Positions 31,969 through 39,175 of a DNA stretch of 39,175 bases are shown in pieces (within the stretch, counting starts at the first letter, position 1; the number at the start of each line of letters is the position of its first letter). A model generated the notes under the pieces. That model worked only from the letters and a program-made list of their open reading frames with translations, ran no database searches and was not told the DNA's origin. The stretch is taken from the NCBI GenBank assembly GCA_035290185.1, contig DATDUW010000042.1, positions 1 to 39,175 on the forward strand, given 5' to 3'. The position numbers were made by a program, and so were the translations under genes. Source of the stretch: DATDUW01 sp035290185 (lineage in GTDB: Bacteria; Patescibacteriota; Patescibacteriia; UBA9934; GWF2-40-263).

Positions 31969-32469
31969 CTACAGCATCCAAGAAAGCACCCCGAGTGTTC
32001 CTTGAACAATGAGGGTAACAATAACACCGGCTCCAATAATTCCCAACAGGACGGCAGGCAGGCCGACTCTGGCCGGCACACCAAGCAGGACAGCGAGGAG
32101 AGCACCGGACCATGCTCCAGTCAGTGGCAGAGGGATCGCCACAAAAATAGCAAGCGCAACAAAGGCGCCGTATTTTTCAAACGATGAGTGGAATCGATCC
32201 TTTTTTCGATGGAGAAAAAGATGGAGAAACCGTTTTACACGTCCTTCCGGACGTTCCAGACGAAGCAGACGCGGCAAAAAAAGAAAAAAGAAAACCGGAG
32301 GAATAGCATTTCCAAGAAAAGCCCACAGGAAGGCTGACCAAACCGGAAGATGAAAAACAGCTAGCGCTACAGGAAGAGCTCCACGAAGTTCTGAAATAGG
32401 CAAAAGAGCCAAGAAGAATGTGACTGTTTCTGGGGGAAGATTCTGAATGGAGGAAAAAATAAAATTCAT
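31969..32469 (-). CDS. Small multidrug export protein, COG2426 family
   Basis: Inner-membrane protein of 166 residues with four to five helices. The hallmark is the early LLPISELRGALPVALA segment, followed by a basic loop (HRKKDRF) and a glycine-rich end (LLGIIGAGVIVTLIVQG). The family name comes from early drug-export reports; its physiological role is open. The start is placed at ATG 32469. A GTG at 32499 would overlap the dacA-type gene by 10 bp and is equally possible. It is the last gene of the asnS-led minus-strand operon. Confidence 0.82.
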   Translation of the reverse strand: MNFIFSSIQNLPPETVTFFLALLPISELRGALPVALAVFHLPVWSAFLWAFLGNAIPPVFFFLFLPRLLRLERPEGRVKRFLHLFLHRKKDRFHSSFEKYGAFVALAIFVAIPLPLTGAWSGALLAVLLGVPARVGLPAVLLGIIGAGVIVTLIVQGTLGVLSWML

Positions 32470-32489
32470 AAAATAGCGAGGGATTCGTA

Positions 32490-33473
32490 TCACGGCCACT
32501 CAAACGTCCGATAGGCCCACACAGACAGAGCCTTGACGTCTTGGACACGTCCGGCTTTTGAATCCGATCCCAAAGCTACGACAAAGAGATCATGATCTCC
32601 GTTTTCTTGCACCTGAACACCCAGGCAGTATCCAGCCTCCGGAAGATAGCCGGTCTTCCCTCCAACCACGCGATACGGGGGCTCGTTAAGAAAACTTTCC
32701 AGGAGTTCGTCCGTGTTTTCCAAAGGATAAATTTTTCCGGATGGAGCGACTATTTCCGCATGGACGAGCTCTGTGGCAGCACGGATTGTTTCGTTTTCGA
32801 GGACAGCCCGTAAGAGACGAACAACATCCGGCGCTGTGGCCCGATTATCCGGAGAAAGGCCGACCGGATCCGCAAAGGAAGCATCTTGCATACCGATCTC
32901 GGCAGCCTTCTCATTCATGCGAGCAACAAAATCGGCCTCGGAAAGCCCCGAAAGCCTGGCAAGTGAGACGGTAGAAGAATTATCCGAACTAACGAGGCTC
33001 GCATGAAGCAGATCCTGTACGGTAACTGTTTCCCTGACCGGAAGATGCTGTCTGCCACCCAAACGGACGTCGGCTGCCTCAACCGCGGCTGAAGCAGAAA
33101 GGGCAGGATGTCCGGGGGTTTCAAGAAAGACAAGGGCTGTCAAAAGCTTCGTAATGCTCCCGATGGAACGTGGAATAGAACTCCCCTTTTCAAAAAGAAT
33201 TTTTCCGCTCAGAGCGTCTACAACCATGGCGCTTCCCGCTTCTGTTTTTATCCCAAGACTGAACGGATCTTTTTTGGAAGGTCCGACGGACGCGGCTTCG
33301 GGAAGAACATTTTGTTCCCAAAAAAATCCGGTCGGAATCCATCCGCCTTCTGCAATGCGGACAGAGGCCTGAGGCAGCTGTCCATAGGATGGAAGGGGGG
33401 AATCAACCCCGGTTGGAAACAGGCGTAAAAGAGCCGCTGTTGCAAACAGGGAAGCCAGGATACGTTCGATCAT
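32490..33473 (-). CDS. D-alanyl-D-alanine carboxypeptidase (S11 family)
   Basis: Low-molecular-weight penicillin-binding protein of 327 residues that trims the terminal D-Ala of peptidoglycan stem peptides outside the membrane. The three active-site motifs are intact: SxxK as Ser106-x2-Lys109, SxN as Ser163-Asp-Asn165, and KTG at 273-275. An N-terminal hydrophobic stretch is a signal sequence or anchor. No C-terminal beta domain or amphipathic anchor helix follows the catalytic part, shorter than E. coli DacA. Its ATG overlaps the scpB stop by four bases, so the two are translationally coupled. Confidence 0.93.
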   Translation of the reverse strand: MIERILASLFATAALLRLFPTGVDSPLPSYGQLPQASVRIAEGGWIPTGFFWEQNVLPEAASVGPSKKDPFSLGIKTEAGSAMVVDALSGKILFEKGSSIPRSIGSITKLLTALVFLETPGHPALSASAAVEAADVRLGGRQHLPVRETVTVQDLLHASLVSSDNSSTVSLARLSGLSEADFVARMNEKAAEIGMQDASFADPVGLSPDNRATAPDVVRLLRAVLENETIRAATELVHAEIVAPSGKIYPLENTDELLESFLNEPPYRVVGGKTGYLPEAGYCLGVQVQENGDHDLFVVALGSDSKAGRVQDVKALSVWAYRTFEWP

Positions 33474-34024
33474 AAATCCATTTCTCCTTGGGAAGCATCT
33501 GTCAACAATCGGCTGATGCGATCATCTGTATGGATGGTTTCAAACTCCGGAAGATCCGAAAGATCATGCAAACCCATATGTCTCAGAAAAGCCGCAGAAA
33601 CACTGTAAACGGCCTGCAATCGTGCGGCATCTTCCTTTTCCTCAATCAAACCACGTTGTAACAGATTTCGGAGAATGAGCGCACAGTTCACGCCGCGCAC
33701 CTGTTCGATTTCCGGTTTCGTGACCGGACCGCGATAAGCAATAACAGAAAGAGTCTCAAGAGCAGGTCGCGTCAACTCGCCACCAAGTTCTTCCTTGGTA
33801 AAAAGGCGGACGTCTTCCGCCCAGGCGGGATTGGAAGCAAGCTGGGACACGGTTCCCTGTCGGATGAGGTGGACGCCGGATTCCAAACAATTCAGACGCA
33901 ACGAAAGCCTCTCCAAAGCCGCCTCGATCTCTTCTGGCTTTGCCCTCAAAGCGTGTGCGAGGGTTTTCACCTCCAACGGCTTGGCCGCGACAAAGAGGAC
34001 GGCTTCAATGCGGGATGCTAACAT
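33470..34024 (-). CDS. scpB: Segregation and condensation protein ScpB
   Basis: Kleisin-interacting subunit of the SMC-ScpAB condensin, 184 residues with two winged-helix units. Family features are the ALRAKPEEIEAALERLS start, the ETLSVIAYRGPVTKPEIEQVRGVN segment, and the LIEEKEDA wing. It begins 8 bp after the scpA stop and overlaps the dacA-type gene by four bases. Length is typical. Confidence 0.94.
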   Translation of the reverse strand: MLASRIEAVLFVAAKPLEVKTLAHALRAKPEEIEAALERLSLRLNCLESGVHLIRQGTVSQLASNPAWAEDVRLFTKEELGGELTRPALETLSVIAYRGPVTKPEIEQVRGVNCALILRNLLQRGLIEEKEDAARLQAVYSVSAAFLRHMGLHDLSDLPEFETIHTDDRISRLLTDASQGEMDL

Positions 34025-34032
34025 AAGAATTT

Positions 34033-34734
34033 TTATTCTACCCGTTTCAAGACAATCTCTTCAAACGCCTTTCCCTGCAAAGCCTTGACAGCCCGCTGTT
34101 TCACAAGTTCCAAAAGTGCCAGAAAACTTGCGACGACCTCGGAACGGCTAGCGCCCTCGGAAAGAAGGTCGCGAAAGCTCAGCCTGGCACGCTCCAAAAG
34201 ATGCACCCGAATCCGCTCAATTTTTTCTTGGATGGAAACCACACGCTGCATGGACGTCTGTTTCAGAGCCAAAAAAGGTTCGAGACGTTTCAGTAGGGCT
34301 GAGAAAGATTCAAAAAAGGCCCTAGGTTCAAGTCCGGGAGGTGGCAAAAAATCTGAACGCGAAGCAAGGGTCTGACGCGTTCGCGCATAGGCGGCCGAAG
34401 CGCCGACAAACCGCTCTTCAATCGCCTTAGAGGCGTCCACAAAAATCCGATACAAGGCAAGCTGTGAAGCAAGCCTCTCCGGATCCGTCCCCTCCTCTTC
34501 CACTGCCTGGGCCGGCAGCAAGACAGAAGCCTTCATGAGTAAGAGCCTAGCAGCGAGGACGAGAAAATCAGCAAGCTCTTCCGAAGGAACGTCTCCTGTT
34601 TCCAGATACTGAAGATAATCGTCCGTTACCTTCGCAAGCGAAATTTCCGTAATCGGAAGTTCCCGGCGCTCGATAAGTTCAAGAAGCAGGTGAAGGGGTC
34701 CGGAAAATTTTTCCAATCGAAGTTCGAAGGACAC
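34033..34734 (-). CDS. scpA: Segregation and condensation protein ScpA
   Basis: Kleisin subunit bridging the SMC heads, 233 residues. The N-terminal FSGPLHLLLELIERRELPITEISLAKVTDDYL is the classic ScpA start that binds the SMC neck. The middle is helical and variable. The C-terminal winged helix (SFLALLELVKQRAVKALQ) binds the SMC cap. It lies 15 bp downstream of aspS and 8 bp upstream of scpB. No smc gene lies in the window. Confidence 0.94.
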   Translation of the reverse strand: MSFELRLEKFSGPLHLLLELIERRELPITEISLAKVTDDYLQYLETGDVPSEELADFLVLAARLLLMKASVLLPAQAVEEEGTDPERLASQLALYRIFVDASKAIEERFVGASAAYARTRQTLASRSDFLPPPGLEPRAFFESFSALLKRLEPFLALKQTSMQRVVSIQEKIERIRVHLLERARLSFRDLLSEGASRSEVVASFLALLELVKQRAVKALQGKAFEEIVLKRVE

Positions 34735-34749
34735 AGGATGGTTTTGTCA

Positions 34750-36066
34750 TTACGGTCGCAGACGCTGGACATCACGCGGGAAGATCGTTGCTTCCTTGAT
34801 ATTCGAGAGGCCGAGGATGTTCTGCGTCAACCGCTGCAAACCAATGGCAAATCCGCCTTCCGGTGGAATGCCATACTTATGCATCATGAGGTAATCCTCA
34901 AACTGTGCGGGATCAAGACCTTTTTCTTGCAGGCGACGAACCTGTTCGTCGTACCGATTGATGCGCATCCCGCCCGAAGTGATTTCGCTTCCAAAACCGA
35001 TCACGTCGAACGTCAGGGTGTTTTCCGGATTTCTTGGATCAACTTTCGCATAGAACGGCCGCTTAGCCGGCGACCAATCCGTCACAAAGACGAACCCGGA
35101 ACGGTAGTGTTTGGGTGCCCACACGGTCGAAAGCCATCGTTCGGCAGCCGGCGAAAGGTCGGGTTCGTGCAATTCATCCACGCCCCCTTCATCCTTGTAC
35201 GCCTGCAGGGCCTCCTGAAGCGTAAGACGTGGAAAACGATCACCAAGCGGCGGCAGGGTCGCACCAAGAAGCTTGAGGTCATCACCACATTCCCGCTCTA
35301 CGGTTGCCAACATTTCACGGATCGCTCCTTCCTCCACCGCCATAAGCTCTTCCATGTCATCGACAAAACCCATTTCAAACTCAAGCTGGTTAAATTCAGT
35401 CAGATGACGGGACGTGGCAAATTTCTCCGCGCGGAACGAATAGGAAAGCCCATAGACGCCTTCGTAAACACCCATCGTTATTTGTTTATAGAGCTGCGCA
35501 GACTGGGTCAAGGTTGCTTCTCGACCGTAATAATCGACTTTAAAAAATTCTGCCCCGCCTTCGGAAGCCGCTCCGGAGAGCACGGGGAAAAAAATCTCCG
35601 TGAACCCTTGCAAAGCCATGTATGTACGATAACCGCGCACCAAAGCGGCCTGAACGCGAAAAATGGCGCGTTGCTTTGGATGGCGCAGTGTCACCACACG
35701 GTTATCGATGACGGTCTCTGGTTGAGCGTCAATCTCTGGCTTGTTGATCTCGACCGGGAGGACATCAACGACTGGGGACAAAATCTCAAGTTCTGAAACT
35801 TGAATCTCAACTTCGTCTTGAGTCCCCCCTGCTTTGTTCTGTTTTTTTACAACCGTTCCTGTTGCCTTTAAAACGGTTTCCACCTGTAAACCCTTGAGCT
35901 GTCCAAGCTGTTCAACTGTCAGCACGAGCTGGACCAAGCCCGTACGATCGCGTAGGATCGCAAAACCAAAATTGTTCAAGTCACGCAATCGATGAAGCCA
36001 GCCGGCGACAGCAACCGTCTGACCGAGAACGGACGGAAGGTCTTTGATAAGCGTACGGTTTTTCAT
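34750..36066 (-). CDS. aspS: Aspartyl-tRNA synthetase, archaeal-like compact type
   Basis: Class IIb synthetase of 438 residues that charges tRNA-Asp. It has the N-terminal OB-fold anticodon domain (VAVAGWLHRLRDLNNFGFAILRD), motif 2 FRAEKFATSRHLTEF, and motif 3 GGFAIGLQRL. It lacks the GAD insertion of the bacterial AspRS, so it is the archaeal/eukaryal-like AspS2 type. Such enzymes can be non-discriminating and also make Asp-tRNA-Asn, but an asnS gene in the same operon makes that less needed here. It follows the beta-propeller gene after 18 bp. Confidence 0.93.
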   Translation of the reverse strand: MKNRTLIKDLPSVLGQTVAVAGWLHRLRDLNNFGFAILRDRTGLVQLVLTVEQLGQLKGLQVETVLKATGTVVKKQNKAGGTQDEVEIQVSELEILSPVVDVLPVEINKPEIDAQPETVIDNRVVTLRHPKQRAIFRVQAALVRGYRTYMALQGFTEIFFPVLSGAASEGGAEFFKVDYYGREATLTQSAQLYKQITMGVYEGVYGLSYSFRAEKFATSRHLTEFNQLEFEMGFVDDMEELMAVEEGAIREMLATVERECGDDLKLLGATLPPLGDRFPRLTLQEALQAYKDEGGVDELHEPDLSPAAERWLSTVWAPKHYRSGFVFVTDWSPAKRPFYAKVDPRNPENTLTFDVIGFGSEITSGGMRINRYDEQVRRLQEKGLDPAQFEDYLMMHKYGIPPEGGFAIGLQRLTQNILGLSNIKEATIFPRDVQRLRP

Positions 36067-36084
36067 AATGAAACGAAGACAGGT

Positions 36085-37311
36085 TTATTCGTCTAGCGTA
36101 ATGTGTCCGACATATTCCGCGTACTGGTAATCCGCGTCGCCATAGGAACCCCTGTTCTCTGCAAGTGGCATGGTCGCTCCTGTTTCTCCTCCCACGGCTC
36201 GAACAGCTCCACCCTCTGCCAGAATCAACACCGAATGATCTTGATCGGTAAATCGATCTGTGAGGAACCAATCCAAAATACCTGTTGCTTTTTCACGACG
36301 AATTTCTTTTCCGTCTCCAATTCTTCGAATGGATACGACACGAGATCCGTCTTTTTCCAAAACAAGGATGGCGAAAAACGCACCGTCCGGGGAAAGGCGG
36401 ATGTCCTCATAAACCTCCTCAGGACTTTCTAACAGAACCTTTCGTGTTCCTTTTTGGAGATCCAACAAAACAGCGGTGGAAGGTGGTTGAAATTCTTCTC
36501 CAAAAAATTCCGGAGCACGCGCTGTGACTCCGATCACGGTCTGCCTGTTGATTTCAACATGACGCGTCATGGGCCAAGAACCATTCTCTAAATTCCAGAG
36601 AGGGCGAAAAACTTTTTTCCCTGTCTCATAAACCCACCAATAATTTGATTCATTGAGAAATGAATTGGAAGAAGCCTCAACCGTGCCTCGCACATAAATT
36701 TGCGCTCCATCATTGCTCACCCCAAAAGGAAAAATCGGAAAATCGCTCCCAAGTTCTTTTGGATCAATGACCACCTGCTCTTTTTCTTTTTCACTCGCAA
36801 CATCAATAACGGTCATAACGACCTTCTGAAACTCATCTGGGATATCCCATTGCACTTCAATTTTTCCATTCTCAGAACGAATCGCCTTCCATTGTGAGGG
36901 AATTTCTTTTGTCTTTCCATCCACAGAAACGAGGGTATCTGTCTCTTCTCCATGGGAGCGATGAAGAAGAACATCTTTTCCAAAAAGAGATGAAATCGTG
37001 GAACCTTGTTCCGAAGGAAAAGAAACCTTTGTTACAAAATCAGGTGTCCCCTGCTTCCCCACAACCAAACGATACAGGATGGTTTCTTGTGTATCATCCT
37101 TTGCTTCTGGTTCCTTTCCAAAATCCATCACACGCGAAATTTGAAAAAAGACGGCCGTATCTCCTAACCCCGGCAAAACAACCTCACTTTCTGGAGGAAC
37201 AATCCCATTGTTCTTGCTCCGCGGATCTGTTTTCCAAACCGAAAAACTTATGGCAACCGTTGCAAGAACACCAACAAGAATCCACGGGAAAAATGACGCG
37301 TATCTTTTCAT
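36085..37311 (-). CDS. Membrane-anchored beta-propeller-like protein
   Basis: Unrecognised family, 408 residues. One N-terminal helix (about 8-26) anchors a large extracytoplasmic part made of repeated short strands. The segment DIRLSPDGAFFAILVLEKDG is a typical TolB/PD40 blade motif, and similar weaker blades precede it (FPFGVSNDGAQIYVRG). No enzyme residues are visible. It stands between asnS and aspS with gaps of only 6 and 18 bp, yet its sequence suggests an envelope role. Lineage-specific insertion into a synthetase operon is a likely history. Confidence 0.72.
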   Translation of the reverse strand: MKRYASFFPWILVGVLATVAISFSVWKTDPRSKNNGIVPPESEVVLPGLGDTAVFFQISRVMDFGKEPEAKDDTQETILYRLVVGKQGTPDFVTKVSFPSEQGSTISSLFGKDVLLHRSHGEETDTLVSVDGKTKEIPSQWKAIRSENGKIEVQWDIPDEFQKVVMTVIDVASEKEKEQVVIDPKELGSDFPIFPFGVSNDGAQIYVRGTVEASSNSFLNESNYWWVYETGKKVFRPLWNLENGSWPMTRHVEINRQTVIGVTARAPEFFGEEFQPPSTAVLLDLQKGTRKVLLESPEEVYEDIRLSPDGAFFAILVLEKDGSRVVSIRRIGDGKEIRREKATGILDWFLTDRFTDQDHSVLILAEGGAVRAVGGETGATMPLAENRGSYGDADYQYAEYVGHITLDE

Positions 37312-37317
37312 AGCGCT

Positions 37318-38622
37318 TTACGGCGTCGACCGCGTCAACATCCGAGGAAACGGAATGGTCTCGCGAATGTGGTGCACACCGGTAATCCATCGCACGGTCC
37401 GTTCGAGTCCAATCCCGAATCCGCTATGCGGCACACTCCCGTATTTGCGCGTGTTGAGATACCACTCGTAGGCCTCAAGCGAATAGCCGCGCTCCACAAT
37501 TTCCTTCTGAAGGACATCATACCCTTCTTCGCGCTGGCTTCCGCCAATAATTTCTCGCCCTTCCTCGGGTGCAATGAGGTCTGCACACCGAGCGCGAACA
37601 ACACCCGCCTCATCCGTAGAGCGCTTCATGTAAAACGCTTTGACCGCGAGCGGATAATCTTCGATGAAGACAGGCAGCTTGTACTTCTCACCAAGATAGA
37701 GCTCCTCTTCCGTTGTCATGTCATCAAGCGGATCAGCCGGCAAACCGTCCTCTTTTAAAATTTCTTTGACCTCAGCGTGTTTCAGACGCACGAATGGTTC
37801 CTTTACCAACCGTTCAAGCAGCGTGGTGTCGCGTTCAAGAATGGCAAGTTCTTCCTTGCAATGCACGAGGACATCCGAAACAATCCGTTTCACCATTTTT
37901 TCTTGCAGATCCATGTTCATCTTCTGATCAAAATAAGCCATTTCTGCATCCATCATCCAAAGTTCGGACAGATGATGGCGTGTTTTGCTCTTCTCCGCGC
38001 GGAAAACTGGGCCGAAATCGTACACCTTCCCAAATCCCATAATGCCGGCTTCGCTGTAAAGCTGACCAGATTGCGAGAGGAAAACGGGCGTCCCATAATA
38101 ATCAACCTCAAACAGCTGTGTGGTGTCCTCGCAGCTCGTGGGTTGCAAGATGGGCGCATCAAAACGAATGAAACCTTCCTCATGAAAAAACTGCTCCATC
38201 GAGAAAAAAATACGGTCGCGAATCCGAAGAACAGCCCAGGGCGTTTTGGAGCGCAAATACAGATCACGGTTGTCGAACAAAAATTCAGGACCATGCTCCT
38301 TCTTTCCAATCGGATAGTCGTCCGGCGCTAAATGGACCATGTGAAATCCCGTCCCCTGAATCTCAAACCCCGACGGGGCACGTGCATCTTCTCGAACCAT
38401 TCCCTCGACAATGACCGAGGATTCAAGACGGAGTTGATTGAGTGCCTCCCACGCTTCTGGCGTCATTTCGCTTTGAGAATAGACGATCTGAACATACCCG
38501 GATCCGTCCCGAAACTGCAGAAAAAAAATTTTCCCGCTTGACCGGAAATTGTACGCCCATCCCTTGAGTTGGACGTGTTGTCCTACCCGCTCCCGTAGAT
38601 GGTCAACGGATGTGAGGGTCAT
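37318..38622 (-). CDS. asnS: Asparaginyl-tRNA synthetase
   Basis: Class IIb synthetase of 434 residues charging tRNA-Asn. It has the OB-fold anticodon domain (QLKGWAYNFRSSGKIFFLQFRDG), motif 2 FRAEKSKTRHHLSEL, and motif 3 HSGFGIGLERTVRWITGV, followed by the AsnRS ending ETIPFPRM. The start is ATG 38622 (MTLTSVDH), since the open frame upstream is a noncoding, T-rich leader and structured RNA. It leads the seven-gene minus-strand operon ending with the COG2426 gene. The leader has a run of eleven T residues about 30 bp upstream. Confidence 0.95.
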   Translation of the reverse strand: MTLTSVDHLRERVGQHVQLKGWAYNFRSSGKIFFLQFRDGSGYVQIVYSQSEMTPEAWEALNQLRLESSVIVEGMVREDARAPSGFEIQGTGFHMVHLAPDDYPIGKKEHGPEFLFDNRDLYLRSKTPWAVLRIRDRIFFSMEQFFHEEGFIRFDAPILQPTSCEDTTQLFEVDYYGTPVFLSQSGQLYSEAGIMGFGKVYDFGPVFRAEKSKTRHHLSELWMMDAEMAYFDQKMNMDLQEKMVKRIVSDVLVHCKEELAILERDTTLLERLVKEPFVRLKHAEVKEILKEDGLPADPLDDMTTEEELYLGEKYKLPVFIEDYPLAVKAFYMKRSTDEAGVVRARCADLIAPEEGREIIGGSQREEGYDVLQKEIVERGYSLEAYEWYLNTRKYGSVPHSGFGIGLERTVRWITGVHHIRETIPFPRMLTRSTP

Positions 38623-38690
38623 AGAAGAGTCTTTAAAACAAAGACAGTTTAGTAAAAAAAAAAAGAAACAGCAATGACAAACCAATTTTA

Positions 38691-38715
38691 AAGAGACCCT
38701 TTGTTGGGGTCTCTT
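38691..38715. terminator. Strong hairpin upstream of asnS, terminator-like
   Basis: AAGAGACCC (38691-38699) and GGGTCTCTT (38707-38715) form a perfect 9-bp stem with a 7-base loop. On the minus strand it is followed by TAAAATT, a poor T-run, so it may be a weak terminator for upstream RNA or a leader structure of asnS. Confidence 0.4.
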
Positions 38716-38725
38716 AAAGAAAGGA

Positions 38726-38813
38726 GGGATCCCGGACAGAAAGTCCAGGGGTGGCTTGTCGGGGGAGGGGTAAAGCCGTCGCCCGATTGGACCTTGTGTC
38801 CGCCCGGGATCCC
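38726..38813. ncRNA. Candidate structured RNA with possible pseudoknot
   Basis: An 88-base element closed by a perfect 10-bp helix (38726-38735 with 38804-38813; GGGATCCCGG and its complement). Inside are two GGAC/GTCC hairpins (38734-38746 and 38789-38801), which can instead pair with each other as longer helices. The centre can form an H-type pseudoknot: GGCTT (38753-38757) with AAGCC (3873-38777 region, 38773-38777) and TCGGG (38759-38763) with CCCGA (38782-38786). The element folds on either strand. It does not match any riboswitch, T-box, SRP, RNase P or 5S pattern that I know. Its place beside a tRNA-like gene and upstream of asnS suggests a transcribed minus-strand RNA. Confidence 0.45.
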
Positions 38814-38826
38814 ATAGAAACAAATT

Positions 38827-38896
38827 TGACCTTTCCCAGACTCGAACTGGGAACTGCCTCTTTTGGGAAGCCGCTCTGCCGTTGAGCTAAAAGGCC
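38827..38896 (-). tRNA. tRNA-like gene with abnormal anticodon arm
   Basis: Acceptor strands GGCCTTT and AAAGGTC pair over seven positions (one G-U), the D-arm GCTC/GAGC is intact, and the T-arm CCCAG-TTCGAGT-CTGGG is normal. The anticodon arm folds best as GCTTC/GAGGC with the six-base loop CCAAAA and only four bases of variable region, so there is no U33 and the anticodon cannot be read. The total is 70 nt without encoded CCA, whereas the other three tRNAs encode CCA. It may be a decayed tRNA gene, a tRNA mimic, or a normal tRNA with a sequencing error in the loop. Confidence 0.6.
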
Positions 38897-38930
38897 GCTG
38901 GTTGTTTCGTTTAAAAGAACAAAAGAAGAA

Positions 38931-39046
38931 GGGGGGGCCCGAGCGTCAGATTGAATCCGACGTGTTGGTTTCGTGGGTGTTGCTGTTGGTCAGCGCACTG
39001 ACCATACACCCGGCTCGTGTCGGATCTATCGTCCGTCCGAGCCCCC
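38931..39046. ncRNA. Candidate rod-like structured RNA
   Basis: A 116-base rod. Its layers are a GC-rich end helix (GGGGGC start at 38931 with GCCCCC end by 39046), ATCCGAC/GTCGGAT (38955-38961 with 39019-39025), GGGTGT/ACACCC (38975-38980 with 39006-39011) and a tip hairpin TGGTCAG/CTGACCA (38987-39004). On the minus strand the tip loop is TGCG, a UNCG-type tetraloop, and a T-rich tract follows the end helix, both favouring minus-strand transcription. Size and rod shape recall SRP RNA, but the conserved GGAAGCAGCC core is missing. Confidence 0.45.
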
Positions 39047-39175
39047 TGTTCTCTTTTAGTAGCTCCGCGCACCTACTGACATCTTGTACGCGACGGATCG
39101 CGCAGCTCCGAAAGAATAGGCCTTAACCTATCCACAAGGGCCCCAGCACAGCTGGCGTCTTTGGAGCTTTCAGTG
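39047..39175. other. Noncoding structured sequence at window edge
   Basis: No convincing protein gene. Short hairpins recur: CCAGC-ACA-GCTGG (39143-39155), AATAGG with CCTAT around CCTTAA (39115-39131), and CGCGA/TCGCG within 39090-39112. The density of inverted repeats suggests that the RNA locus continues beyond the window. Confidence 0.4.

Noticed and set aside
34690..35796. Plus-strand open frame of 368 codons.
   Set aside because: It is antisense to aspS and has no recognisable protein character.
38623..38823. In-frame extension of asnS by 67 codons.
   Set aside because: It reads the T-run, the hairpin and the structured element; AsnRS proteins begin near MTLTSVDH.
38726..38896. T-box leader or tmRNA in front of asnS.
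   Set aside because: There is no T-box GGTGG-type antiterminator sequence, no readable tag frame ending in an Ala-rich peptide, and the tRNA-like gene has both acceptor strands within 70 bases, unlike tmRNA.
38931..39046. 5S or SRP RNA.
   Set aside because: The 5S CCGAACTCGG-type loop and the SRP GGAAGCAGCC core are both absent.
38863..39126. Plus-strand open frame of 87 codons at the right end.
   Set aside because: It starts inside the tRNA-like gene and crosses the rod-like element; composition and motifs do not suggest a protein.

Overview
The window looks like part of a streamlined Patescibacteria (candidate phyla radiation, Parcubacteria-like) chromosome. The reasons are compact, mostly single-copy housekeeping genes with short gaps, many small membrane proteins without clear family, weak or absent Shine-Dalgarno sites at many genes, GIY-YIG and GC-rich palindromic repeats beside tRNA genes, and a class II ribonucleotide reductase with no cobalamin synthesis genes in view. 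UGA is used as a normal stop codon. The assignment rests on gene content; no rRNA is present and genus cannot be given.

Layout. 1-3.4 kb: end of pth, dprA, and a convergent MsbA-type ABC exporter. 3.4-6.5 kb: a truncated CBS-domain gene followed by an AT-rich, probably acquired block (MFS transporter, FAD amine-oxidase-like protein). 6.5-10.7 kb: two small membrane proteins, a SWIM-SNF2 helicase and an unknown protein. 10.7-18 kb (minus strand): HtrA protease, EamA/DMT permease, a NUDIX-CobO fusion, the B12-dependent ribonucleotide reductase NrdJ and a DEDDy exonuclease. The adenosyltransferase can make the coenzyme that NrdJ needs, so these two form a functional pair. 18-24.2 kb: membrane methyltransferase, clan GH-A glycosidase, large unknown membrane protein, half-length MFS protein, GT-B-like glycosyltransferase and a LOG-family protein. 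24.3-27.4 kb: alarmone-type HD hydrolase, PEBP, Smr and HflX in one minus-strand group, then a hypothetical protein.

27.5-31.9 kb (mostly plus strand): RlmN, a regulator built of five tandem Cro/CI helix-turn-helix domains plus a C-terminal ribbon-helix-helix, then three tRNAs (initiator Met, CAU, Leu-CAA). The tRNA-Leu gene is followed after 5 bp by a GIY-YIG nuclease gene, and that gene ends inside a second copy of the tRNA 3' end which carries a 20-bp palindrome in its T-arm. This looks like a small tRNA-targeted mobile cassette.

32-38.6 kb: one minus-strand operon, asnS - beta-propeller protein - aspS - scpA - scpB - dacA - COG2426 exporter, mixing translation, chromosome condensation and peptidoglycan trimming. 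38.6-39.2 kb holds no convincing protein gene but very strong RNA structure: a 9-bp hairpin, an 88-nt element with a possible pseudoknot, a tRNA-like gene with an abnormal anticodon arm, and a 116-nt rod. I could not match the untypical RNAs to any family I know.

The strongest leads are the tRNA/GIY-YIG cassette, the five-HTH plus RHH regulator, the structured RNA locus at the right end, and the NUDIX-CobO fusion next to nrdJ.
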